Of a DNA stretch of 64,000 nt, positions 23,489-30,891 are shown piece after piece. Both the position numbers and the translations under genes were made by a program. Position 1 is the first letter of the stretch. Every line of letters starts with the position of its first letter. The stretch covers positions 18,150-82,149 of IMG/VR virus record IMGVR_UViG_3300047510_001029; one strand, 5' to 3'. The notes under the pieces are model-generated. The model had not been told where the DNA came from. It saw only the letters and a program-made list of their open reading frames with translations, and did no database searches. This stretch comes from a virus.

Positions 23489-23498
23489 TCCTCTCTTT
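23467..23498 (-). terminator. Rho-independent terminator ending the small-protein unit
   Basis: Minus strand: 10-bp perfect stem AAAGAGAGGA/TCCTCTCTTT, 8-nt loop, then U-run of seven. It closes the unit of three small genes (23509-23824). Confidence 0.9.
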
Positions 23499-23508
23499 GG
23501 AAAAAATA

Positions 23509-23595
23509 TCACTTATAAAGCCACTGAATATACATTGATAAAATAATAGTCAAAAGAGCGATTCCAGCACTCATTGAGACTATGAGATTTGCCAT
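23509..23595 (-). CDS. Tiny membrane protein (28 aa)
   Basis: MANLIVSMSAGIALLTIILSMYIQWLYK: a single predicted transmembrane helix. Its ATG overlaps the stop of the 32-aa ORF and a terminator follows 11 nt after its stop. Such single-helix peptides are common in cyanobacterial photosystems and phages, but no specific identity is claimed. Confidence 0.55.
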   Translation of the reverse strand: MANLIVSMSAGIALLTIILSMYIQWLYK

Positions 23596-23693
23596 TATTT
23601 TGCTCCGATTAGTTGTGCTAATTGTGCTAAATGACGACGCTCTTCTTTTTGTTTTTGTTCTTTGATAAGTTGCAGGAAGTTGAGTTTTTTCAT
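23595..23693 (-). CDS. Tiny basic helical protein (32 aa)
   Basis: MKKLNFLQLIKEQKQKEERR..., a charged helix. Good ribosome site (GGAGGTGA) just upstream, inside the end of the 43-aa gene; ATGA coupling to that gene. Function unknown. Confidence 0.55.
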   Translation of the reverse strand: MKKLNFLQLIKEQKQKEERRHLAQLAQLIGAK

Positions 23694-23824
23694 CACTTCA
23701 CCTCCTTTACAAACTTAACCCCACGATAAGTCTCATTATACTGTTGGGGTTGCTGTTGTGCCTGCTGTTGCTGGCGACGAACTTCGGTGTCATAAGAAAC
23801 ACCACGATATACGACTTGTGACAT
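23693..23824 (-). CDS. DUF4278-like small protein (43 aa)
   Basis: MSQVVYRGVSYDTEV then a Gln-rich linker and 'YRGVKFVKEVK'. The doubled 'YRGxxY/F' unit is the mark of DUF4278, a family of cyanobacteria and cyanophages of unknown role. Ribosome site AAGGAGAACCC precedes the ATG. First of three coupled small genes. Confidence 0.65.
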   Translation of the reverse strand: MSQVVYRGVSYDTEVRRQQQQAQQQPQQYNETYRGVKFVKEVK

Positions 23825-23974
23825 TAGGGTTCTCCTTAGTTTTTAGGTTAAAGAGCGTTCCTTCAGTCGGCGTTTGCGTTCGCTATTTGCGAATAGCGAA
23901 TGAACGATCCGTTCCGCGTCGGCTTACTTCCGTCCCGTAGGATGAACGTTATAGTATATATTCTATCACAACAT
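23825..23974 (-). promoter_or_regulatory. GC-rich structured 5' leader of the small-protein unit
   Basis: This 150-nt stretch has no credible start codon. It is much richer in G+C than its surroundings and holds a strong hairpin (TTCGCTATT-tgcg-AATAGCGAA on the plus strand, ~23878-23899) and a GAACG-N3-CGTTC palindrome nearby. It leads into the DUF4278-like gene and may be a structured leader or a protein-binding site. The AT-rich right end (TATACTATAAC on the minus strand) may hold a promoter, but no good -35 is seen. Confidence 0.45.
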
Positions 23975-24022
23975 AAAAAAAGTAGCAATAGATACTAAAT
24001 TGTATCATCTCGCTACTTTTTT
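23975..24022 (-). terminator. Strong, potentially bidirectional terminator
   Basis: Long inverted repeat AAAAAAGTAGC ... GCTACTTTTTT with an inner GATAC/GTATC stem. A T-run is present on both strands. It closes the gene at 24078-24434. Confidence 0.88.
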
Positions 24023-24077
24023 GAAAAATCTTAATAGGGAATTTTTACCCCGAAAATTTTTTACCCCATATGGGAAA

Positions 24078-24434
24078 TCACTTTCGCTTTTTCTTTTCGG
24101 GAGATTTATATCCCCAAGTCTTAGGATTATGCTTACCATAACCCCAACTAATACTCTTCAGATTATCACGAAACTTATCCCAGTACATATCAAACAAACG
24201 AGTTCTTGTTCCTCTTGTAAGATCAAAACAAATCTTATCATCTACCATGTATTTGATAATGTAAGCATCATTTGGAGCTTCTTTGGTACAGACTTCAGCA
24301 TAAGAACCATTTTCAACCATTATTTCACAACCGTAGCGTGACTTACAGGATTCTTTTTCCGCTGGTGTCCAAAATTCCATATGGTTTTCTTCTTTTAAAG
24401 TCTTTTCAGACGTTTCTTGTGTTTTATTTCTCAT
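24078..24434 (-). CDS. Hypothetical protein (118 aa)
   Basis: The residues before the second Met (MEFWTPAEKESCKSRYGCEI...) are charged and could be a poor extension, so the true start may be at residue 19. The body has 'GSYAEVCTKEAPNDAYIIKYMVDDKICFDLTRGTRTRLFDMYWDKF' and a Lys-rich end. I recall similar proteins in T4-like cyanophages without function. Confidence 0.7.
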   Translation of the reverse strand: MRNKTQETSEKTLKEENHMEFWTPAEKESCKSRYGCEIMVENGSYAEVCTKEAPNDAYIIKYMVDDKICFDLTRGTRTRLFDMYWDKFRDNLKSISWGYGKHNPKTWGYKSPEKKKRK

Positions 24435-24455
24435 TATCTAAACTCCAAACTATAG

Positions 24456-25079
24456 TTATGATCGTCCCCCCCACTGAACGTCAGGGTATGCTTCAACAAT
24501 AATTTCTTTTGTAATCTTATATTTTGTTTGCAGTTTCTTGTCTTTAACAAGAATTAGAATTTCTGCTTCAAGTGGATGAAGTCCTTGTAGAATATTAATG
24601 AACATTGTTTCTCTACGAAGAGAACTCAGACCATCATTGCCACCTTTTACAAAATTATAAAATTTTTGATACTCTTTACGAATTGAAGAACGTCCCTGAT
24701 CCTGAGATCCAAGAGAATTGCTACCTATTTCTTCCATTTTAGAAACGGCATCAGTAATCTTCTCACTAACAGTTCCACTGAAAGAATTTTGTTCCCCAAC
24801 GCTTGCATAAGGAACATCCCCTACTGGAAGCATAGAAATAATACTTTCATCAAAATTCCAAATAAAAAGTGTTTTTAGACAAGGATGGTCATATTTTCTG
24901 AGAGCCTCTACTTTTTTAGCATTGCTTCTTTGCTTACAGACAGCGTTCAAAATTTCAAACACAAAAGGATTTGTGGGGAGATCTGGAATTGTTTCAACTG
25001 CTGCCTTTGTTTTTGGTGTAGTTGTTTTTAAAATCTTCGTAGTTGGTGATTTTTTAGTCACAGTCGGTTTTGTAGTCAT
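24456..25079 (-). CDS. Conserved T4-like phage protein (207 aa)
   Basis: A Thr/Lys/Pro-rich N-terminus (~40 residues) precedes a helical domain: 'FVFEILNAVCKQRSNAKKVEALRKYDHPCLKTLFIWNFDESIISMLPVGDVPY' and 'LRRETMFINILQGLHPLEAEILILVKDKKLQTKYKITKEIIVEAYPDV'. This family is widespread in T4-like marine phages, always unassigned to my knowledge. Its helix-rich 'ALRKYDHPCLKTLFIWNFDE' part looks like a protein-protein interaction module. Confidence 0.75.
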   Translation of the reverse strand: MTTKPTVTKKSPTTKILKTTTPKTKAAVETIPDLPTNPFVFEILNAVCKQRSNAKKVEALRKYDHPCLKTLFIWNFDESIISMLPVGDVPYASVGEQNSFSGTVSEKITDAVSKMEEIGSNSLGSQDQGRSSIRKEYQKFYNFVKGGNDGLSSLRRETMFINILQGLHPLEAEILILVKDKKLQTKYKITKEIIVEAYPDVQWGGRS

Positions 25080-25120
25080 AAAAATTAAAAATAAAGTTTT
25101 CTATAAGTTAATTTATAATA

Positions 25121-25351
25121 TTATTCTTCTTCATCTTCATCATCATAATCGTCAAACAATCCTTCTTGAAAGGTTACGGCAACCACTTCATCAGGAATTA
25201 CATTACCATGTTGATCAAAAAACTCTGGGTGTAGTTTTGGTTTGTCTTGATGCTCCATCATATATTCTCTAGAAACCCATCCAAGCACAATCCCAAGAAT
25301 AAAAAATAAAACAATTAAAAATGAACCGAAAACTAAACTAACTGCTAACAT
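25121..25351 (-). CDS. Small membrane protein with acidic tail (76 aa)
   Basis: An N-terminal transmembrane helix (VSLVFGSFLIVLFFILGIVLGWV, ~5-27) and a cytoplasmic acidic tail ending DDYDDEDEEE. Single-pass membrane anchor; function unknown. Confidence 0.7.
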   Translation of the reverse strand: MLAVSLVFGSFLIVLFFILGIVLGWVSREYMMEHQDKPKLHPEFFDQHGNVIPDEVVAVTFQEGLFDDYDDEDEEE

Positions 25352-25550
25352 CTTTTTTTCTCCGGGAAACTATTTTTTTCCTTAATGAAAAAGAAAATTC
25401 AAAATAAATGGTAACTTCCCGATTTAGAAAGCATACCATCTTCTCAAAAATGATATGGAAAGGATAGGTTTGCTTTCTGTTTCCTCCATATAATAGAACT
25501 TCAATGCCACGATTTCTGTGGTCATTATTATTTATCTTTACTTTAGACAA
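25338..25550 (-). CDS. Doubtful small ORF next to glutaredoxin (70 aa)
   Basis: Begins plausibly (MSKVKINNNDHRNRGIEVLLYGGN) and overlaps the glutaredoxin stop by 8 nt and the next start by 14 nt, as real genes do here. The second half, from ~47 (VTIYFEFSFSLRKKIVSRRK), looks like non-coding translation. It may be a real short gene whose end has been frameshifted. Confidence 0.35.
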   Translation of the reverse strand: MSKVKINNNDHRNRGIEVLLYGGNRKQTYPFHIIFEKMVCFLNREVTIYFEFSFSLRKKIVSRRKKDVSS

Positions 25551-25779
25551 TTTGTTTTTCTTTCAAAAATTTAATTGTATCTATACAACCCCCAAGTTTC
25601 TTGTCTTCACAAAGAACTTGAGGAAATGTTGCGTTAGGTCCGAATTCTGTTGTGAATTCTTCTCTAGTAAAATCTTCTCCTAAATTATACACCACAAAGT
25701 TGCTTCCTGTCAATTCCAATACTTGTTTGACTTTATAGCAATAAGGGCACTCTGATTTTGAATATACAGTAAAGTTCAT
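25543..25779 (-). CDS. grx: Glutaredoxin (78 aa)
   Basis: Catalytic CPYC at residues 11-14 (SKSECPYCYKVKQVLEL), cis-Pro in 'ATFPQVLCEDKKLGG' and the 'GGCIDT' helix start, the usual GSH-binding glutaredoxin pattern. It likely reduces ribonucleotide reductase, as T4 NrdC does. Near-typical length (T4 NrdC 87 aa). Confidence 0.93.
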   Translation of the reverse strand: MNFTVYSKSECPYCYKVKQVLELTGSNFVVYNLGEDFTREEFTTEFGPNATFPQVLCEDKKLGGCIDTIKFLKEKQIV

Positions 25780-25811
25780 AGTTTATGTTATTTTATATTA
25801 ATTTATATAAG

Positions 25812-25835
25812 AAAAAAGAGGAGATTTCTCTCCCC
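25812..25835 (-). terminator. Rho-independent terminator/attenuator upstream of glutaredoxin
   Basis: Minus strand: GGGGAGA-gaaa-TCTCCTC (one G-U) then six U. It lies between a near-perfect promoter (25916-25944) and the glutaredoxin gene. Confidence 0.8.
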
Positions 25836-25909
25836 TTATTATACCACCATTTCACTTCTCCCACCACAGAGAAGGTCTTCATTCTCAAAGATACAAAGAA
25901 GTTGAAGAC
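25812..25909 (-). ncRNA. Candidate small RNA or attenuated leader (~95 nt)
   Basis: The stretch from the predicted start (~25909) to the terminator carries no convincing gene: the only ATG gives a 29-aa frame running through the terminator. It contains an internal CTTCTC-tgtggtgg-GAGAAG hairpin and the terminator hairpin. Either a free-standing phage sRNA or a leader controlling glutaredoxin. Confidence 0.4.
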
Positions 25910-25915
25910 TTTGAT

Positions 25916-25944
25916 ATTATAAGAGAATTATATGATTCTGTCAA
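25916..25944 (-). promoter_or_regulatory. Sigma-70 promoter TTGACA-N17-TATAAT
   Basis: -35 TTGACA at 25944-25939, -10 TATAAT at 25921-25916, 17-nt spacing. The -35 overlaps the stop codon of the glycosyltransferase gene. Confidence 0.88.
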
Positions 25945-27359
25945 TCGGGTTCAGCATCAAAAAAGAACATCTGCCACAATCTCGCATTCTCCATCACCGT
26001 ACCAAAATACTCTGAAGCAGAATGAATGGCACTAGCATCAAAAATAACAAGACGATTATAGACATTTCCAAGAACATCTACAGGTTCCCAAGGAGTTCCA
26101 TCTAAATGTGGATCTCCAGGAATATCTTTCCAAGCAGCATCCCATCCTTCATCATGAAAAGTTCTTGCTCTAGTTTGTTTATGAGCATATAAAGTTGTTC
26201 CACATTGATAAGGAGCATTTGGAGTTAGATATAACATTCCACCCCATTGTTGATTATCACAATGCCATACTAAAGGTTCTCCAGCCCAAGCAACCTGGAA
26301 TCTACCATTCATATCATATCCTTCCCATCCCGTAACTTTTTTACCCATTATTTCTTCAAATCTTTCCTTTAAACCTGGAAATAAAAATTGCTGGTGAGTT
26401 CTTCTACCAATGAATCCTCTTCCAAGACCACCTTCAAGATAGTCTTGTTTTAAAGCAAATTCTCTCATCTGATCTGGATTCTCATAAAAATTATCAACAA
26501 TCCAACAAGTCCCTCTGGTTTTTACATATCCAGGATTGACTAATAAAAAGTTTGTTTCTTCTTGATCTTCCGAATCTTCACTGAAAAACCATTCTACCGA
26601 TTTAGATTTTCCATATTTTTCCCACCAATCACGAACTAAATGTGAAGAATATTTCTGATTATCCTTAAGATTTGATTCAATAAACTTAGGATAAAAAGAG
26701 GACGCAATCTCCGTATTTTCTACAAACAATGGAAGAGTATATACTGTTTCTTTATTGTCTGCATTAAACAAAACATTTTCAATAAAAGGAACTGTATTAG
26801 GATAATATGGTAGATTTAAATCAAATATATTTTCCCCTTTACAGTGAAAATCAATAAGTTGTTTTGCATATCTTCTTGAAACAATGTAAGAACAAGCTGA
26901 CCAATTATCCCATACATACGAATGAAACTTCATAAACCTATCTGCACTATCAGAAGTTTCGGTTTCAAAGTTTCTGATTAAAGAAAGTTGTATGATTCCC
27001 CAATTAGAAGGTAAATGATTAATAAAATCATCCCATGTGAAATTCCATTTTTCATTTAGTTCTAGTAAAACATCATCCTCACAAAAAAATCCATACTCCT
27101 CATCCGTATTTGTATACCATTCAGATATAGCCCTAAGGTGAGATATAACCGCACAGATTTCACCTCGATTCATCTCACCCAAAAAAGGACTAGAAACATC
27201 AGAGATATCACTTAAAGAATTATTTACACCATCATAAGCATAGCAAAATTTAATATTTAAATTATATTTTTCAACTTGTTGTGAAATAATTTGATGCCTA
27301 TGACTAGATTGTTCTAGTGTCACACAATTTATGACAGGAAAATTAATTAAATTATTCAT
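25941..27359 (-). CDS. GT25-type glycosyltransferase fused to a 2OG-oxygenase-like domain (472 aa)
   Basis: Residues ~1-270 read as a GT25/LPS-type glycosyltransferase: 'PVINCVTLEQSSHRHQII', 'GEICAVISHLRAISEWY', then the acidic 'YGFFCEDDVLL' metal motif and 'WSACSYIVSRRYAKQLID'. Residues ~285-472 form a second domain with HxD at His366/Asp368 (VWHCDNQQWGG), a distal His446 (SAIHSAS) and Arg460, the iron- and 2-oxoglutarate-binding set of double-stranded beta-helix oxygenases (DUF6445-like). This order, sugar transferase then hydroxylase, resembles animal collagen lysyl hydroxylase LH3. Abundant collagen-like proteins are encoded nearby. Substrate is inferred only. Confidence 0.75.
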   Translation of the reverse strand: MNNLINFPVINCVTLEQSSHRHQIISQQVEKYNLNIKFCYAYDGVNNSLSDISDVSSPFLGEMNRGEICAVISHLRAISEWYTNTDEEYGFFCEDDVLLELNEKWNFTWDDFINHLPSNWGIIQLSLIRNFETETSDSADRFMKFHSYVWDNWSACSYIVSRRYAKQLIDFHCKGENIFDLNLPYYPNTVPFIENVLFNADNKETVYTLPLFVENTEIASSFYPKFIESNLKDNQKYSSHLVRDWWEKYGKSKSVEWFFSEDSEDQEETNFLLVNPGYVKTRGTCWIVDNFYENPDQMREFALKQDYLEGGLGRGFIGRRTHQQFLFPGLKERFEEIMGKKVTGWEGYDMNGRFQVAWAGEPLVWHCDNQQWGGMLYLTPNAPYQCGTTLYAHKQTRARTFHDEGWDAAWKDIPGDPHLDGTPWEPVDVLGNVYNRLVIFDASAIHSASEYFGTVMENARLWQMFFFDAEPD

Positions 27360-27360
27360 T

Positions 27361-30186
27361 TTAAAATCCTAGATGTTTTCTTCTTACAAAACTTAAATCA
27401 TATGTTGTTTCTGAAATTGAATGTTCCTTTCCTTTAAATGGTAAATCTTCAGGGCTACACATTCTCCAACCAGGTCCCCATTTTTCTGTCAGATATTCTA
27501 TATTTAAATTATTTGAATGATCTAATTTTTCTTTAAGTTCTGGTTCACTTTTTTGTGTTTGACATCCCTCTTTATAATATTCAGTCTTATCCCCGTGCCC
27601 GTGATAATAATTTGAGTTCAGGGACATTACTTTTTTAATGGAATGATGTTGAAATCTCATTATGTAATCAGAGTCTTCACAATAAGCAGGATATAAATTC
27701 TCATCAAACAATCCAAACTTTTGAACGACATGATCCCTCATTAAGAATACATCCCAACTACCCACACCAAAGTCTCCAGCGTGTCCGTGAATTATTCCAA
27801 TCTCAGAATCAGATTCGGCAACGGAAACCATTTCCTCTAAGAATCCAGGGCAAAAAGCAACATCATCACTCACAATAATCCAATAAGGTGCCATCATATA
27901 AGATTTAATAATTAAATTCCAAGCACCACCACATCCAATGTTTGCTGGCATATGACAAACTTTAATATTTTTAATATATTTGTGGGTGATCTTGGTTAAG
28001 TTATTTAATTCTTCATCAAGCTGACCTCTTCCATTATTATTAATAATAACAAAATTATCAACTGGATAATCAACGCTTTCTAAAAGACGTTTTATCCAAT
28101 AACAATTATTTACAACCGCCGTTCCAATCACCGGAATACTTTTTTTTTTATCTTCGATATTATTTTCAATATAAATCATAAACTGTGCATGACCATATTC
28201 ATTATACCATTGTTCAAATGGTACAAGAAAGTCTTCATTGAAGATTATATCAGTTATTTCTCTACCACTCAGTTCAAACACTTTATAATTATTATGATCC
28301 TTTAAATAAAGATTTATAAAATTTCTAAATTTTTCCATAGAATTACCATTACTGGTAAAATGCCACTCACCTGCGATGTACTTAACATTATTCAAGAGAA
28401 AATTTTTATTTTCTTCAGTAAATACATCATATTCTCCACCTTCACAGTCAATTTTTAGAAAATCTATGTGATTAATATTATTTTCCCTAAGAATGTCTTT
28501 AAAGGTTTTTGATTTATAAAATCCTTGATGAAAATGAATGTAATCATTTTCAGTAGGTTCTTTGAAATCACAAGTTTCACTAGAAACTGAAGAATCAATA
28601 ATAGTTACGGGAAATCCACTTAAATTATTTTTGATAGTGTCAATTAAATTGACAGAAGGTTCTATACAGTAAATATGTTTTGGATTTTTATTTAATACTG
28701 AATAAGAAAATGCTCCAACATTTGCACCAATGTCCATTACAATGTCATTTTCTTTTACTGAAAAAAATCTATCATAGATATGATCTTGAAATATTTCTTT
28801 CCCAATGATATTTTTTTCCTCATCAGATAATACTCCCCAATCAAAATCTTCAGTTGAGATTTTTTTATTATTGATGTTCATAGGAAGTTTGTTTTTAAAT
28901 AACTGATTTAAATCTATTTCAACATTCATTTTTTTAAGATTATCAATAGCTTTTTGTTGGAAAGTATCTGCCATCTGATAATTCTTAAGAAGATCTAAAA
29001 GTAAATCTCTTGATTCTTCACACAACCCACACCACCAACTGCTGATTGCTTTCTGAAAAAGAAGCGCATATTCCCCAGGATAATTCACGACTGTTCTCAG
29101 TGGTGATGGATTTAAATCAGCAACTTTCAATCCTATAGAAGAAATTGTGAAAGATTCATTCCAACTTCCATCTTTATTTTCCTTTTCATAAAACTTACTC
29201 ATCAGATAATAAGCTTCTGGTCTTTTGGGACAAATCGCAAGAGCGTGTAGAAGAAAACCTTTCACAGTAAAGTTGCGAGTACCCTGCGAATCAAAGCACA
29301 TAGCACCACGAATCAGACACTCATACTTAAGAAGGTCATCATCTGTTCTTTCTGCCGCACGGAGATAATAAGAAACTGCTGTAGCAGTCTGTCCGATGTC
29401 ATGATAATAAACTGCTAAATCAAAGTTGTGTTCTGCGTTCTCTGGTTGATTAATGTAATTATGAAGAAGTTCAGTCAAATCAGAAGAATTATATTTTTGT
29501 TGAGTTTTTTGTATTCTACAACAAAAATAACAAGAACTTTCCTGACAATCTGTTCTAATTACATTATTAAAAATATAACCAAAATAATTTTCATCATTGC
29601 GCCCATTATCTAAAATTTCAAATCCATTTTGAATAAGTTTATTCTTCCACCAGATTGGAGGAAAAACTGATTGATGAAGAATGTATAATTGGTCATCAAT
29701 TACAACTTCATGAGGAATTTTAGATATACCAAAGGAACAGATTCCATCTTCTTTTAGATGCTTTTTAATCTGTTTCAGCATATTATCAATCTTATCCACA
29801 GAGATATGTTCGAAAACTTCCTCCGAATGAATGTAATCAAATTTTAAAGGCTCATCGTTCTCATACAACTGATATTCTTCTGTAATGTCACAAAGAAACA
29901 AATTGGTATTGTGGTATTTGTCCCAGTTGTATTTTCCGCTTCCAGTTAAACAATTAGAACTTCCCTCCAATCCGATTGCATCATGCCCTCTTTCAATAAA
30001 ATCAACTACAAACTTTCCACCAGAACAACCCAAATCAAGAACAGAAATTTTTTTTCCACCAAAATATTGTATAACTTCAGATATTAATCCAATCGAACTA
30101 AAATTATCATTCACACACCCAACGGGACAAAGATGATCTGGAGAATCTAATGCTACTTCTTTTTTTGCATCTAATTTAAAAGTCAT
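27361..30186 (-). CDS. Three-part fusion: methyltransferase + FkbM methyltransferase + GT2 glycosyltransferase (941 aa)
   Basis: Residues ~30-200: SAM-dependent methyltransferase (ISVLDLGCSGGKFVVDFIERGHDAIGLEGS). ~235-430: helical repeats of TPR type (AVYYHDIGQTATAVSYYLRAAERT). ~455-640: FkbM-type methyltransferase (DIVMDIGANVGAFSYSVL ... HIDFLKIDCEGGEYDVF). ~690-941: GT2-like glycosyltransferase (NNCYWIKRLLESVDYPVDNFVIINNNGRG, YWIIVSDDVAFCPGFLEEMV). Such scaffolds add and then O-methylate sugars, probably on fibre or cell-surface glycans. One nt separates it from the GT25 gene and 9 nt from the next methyltransferase. Confidence 0.8.
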   Translation of the reverse strand: MTFKLDAKKEVALDSPDHLCPVGCVNDNFSSIGLISEVIQYFGGKKISVLDLGCSGGKFVVDFIERGHDAIGLEGSSNCLTGSGKYNWDKYHNTNLFLCDITEEYQLYENDEPLKFDYIHSEEVFEHISVDKIDNMLKQIKKHLKEDGICSFGISKIPHEVVIDDQLYILHQSVFPPIWWKNKLIQNGFEILDNGRNDENYFGYIFNNVIRTDCQESSCYFCCRIQKTQQKYNSSDLTELLHNYINQPENAEHNFDLAVYYHDIGQTATAVSYYLRAAERTDDDLLKYECLIRGAMCFDSQGTRNFTVKGFLLHALAICPKRPEAYYLMSKFYEKENKDGSWNESFTISSIGLKVADLNPSPLRTVVNYPGEYALLFQKAISSWWCGLCEESRDLLLDLLKNYQMADTFQQKAIDNLKKMNVEIDLNQLFKNKLPMNINNKKISTEDFDWGVLSDEEKNIIGKEIFQDHIYDRFFSVKENDIVMDIGANVGAFSYSVLNKNPKHIYCIEPSVNLIDTIKNNLSGFPVTIIDSSVSSETCDFKEPTENDYIHFHQGFYKSKTFKDILRENNINHIDFLKIDCEGGEYDVFTEENKNFLLNNVKYIAGEWHFTSNGNSMEKFRNFINLYLKDHNNYKVFELSGREITDIIFNEDFLVPFEQWYNEYGHAQFMIYIENNIEDKKKSIPVIGTAVVNNCYWIKRLLESVDYPVDNFVIINNNGRGQLDEELNNLTKITHKYIKNIKVCHMPANIGCGGAWNLIIKSYMMAPYWIIVSDDVAFCPGFLEEMVSVAESDSEIGIIHGHAGDFGVGSWDVFLMRDHVVQKFGLFDENLYPAYCEDSDYIMRFQHHSIKKVMSLNSNYYHGHGDKTEYYKEGCQTQKSEPELKEKLDHSNNLNIEYLTEKWGPGWRMCSPEDLPFKGKEHSISETTYDLSFVRRKHLGF

Positions 30187-30195
30187 TTCAATACC

Positions 30196-30891
30196 TCAAA
30201 GTACAAGATCGTCGTCTTCAAAAAGATCTAAAAGTTTGTTTGGTCCTATTCTATTATCAAGCATTTGATGTGGAATTACGAATTCATAATTGAAACTATC
30301 TTTCCACAAAAAAGCAATTTCAGAAGCAATTGCCTTCTGTTTATCAAAATCAAATTGAATATAATCATGAAAATTCATTTTAGGAAATCCAATCAAGGTG
30401 TCATTATTAAGTTGATATATCCATCTATGATGATGGTATCCTTTGTAAGGTAATCCACAATTTGATTTATATTCAAATGTAACTAGTTCAGTATATTTTG
30501 AAGGCATACTAATAAATCCAGCCTTGCCAATATGATTAATCATTTCACAAGTTATTTTTGGATTATTAACATCCTCAAGAGTATGACTACAGATTACAAA
30601 ATCAAACTTACCGTTCTTTTCAACATCTTCTAATACAACATTCCATTCTCTTGGATCATCAATATCTACTTTGAAAATTTTAATCTCATTTTTAGATACA
30701 TTACTAATATCTTTAGGTTCTAAAAAATTATCTACAACGTGAGTAATCCATTCAATTGCCCAAGGATTTGCTCCTGCCCCAATATCAAGAACTCTATGTT
30801 TATGATCATTAATATCAAAGAGAGATTGAAGATAATTAAATGCTAAATTATGATTTGTATTGATGTGTGATAAGTTTTTTGCCAAAATCAT
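30196..30891 (-). CDS. Class I SAM methyltransferase (231 aa)
   Basis: Motif I 'HRVLDIGAGANPWAIEWI', motif II-like acidic 'IFKVDIDDPREW', motif IV 'FDFVICSHTLEDVNNP' and 'KAGFISMPSKYTE' are typical of Rossmann methyltransferases acting on small molecules or glycans. Its start overlaps the stop of the glycosyltransferase upstream by 4 nt. Substrate unknown. Confidence 0.8.
   Translation of the reverse strand: MILAKNLSHINTNHNLAFNYLQSLFDINDHKHRVLDIGAGANPWAIEWITHVVDNFLEPKDISNVSKNEIKIFKVDIDDPREWNVVLEDVEKNGKFDFVICSHTLEDVNNPKITCEMINHIGKAGFISMPSKYTELVTFEYKSNCGLPYKGYHHHRWIYQLNNDTLIGFPKMNFHDYIQFDFDKQKAIASEIAFLWKDSFNYEFVIPHQMLDNRIGPNKLLDLFEDDDLVL

Noticed and set aside
25530-25560. A 33-aa frame (MTTEIVALKFYYMEE...) behind a GATAAATA near glutaredoxin
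   Set aside because: It overlaps the 70-aa frame in another phase, and neither its motif (one mismatch) nor its product is convincing.
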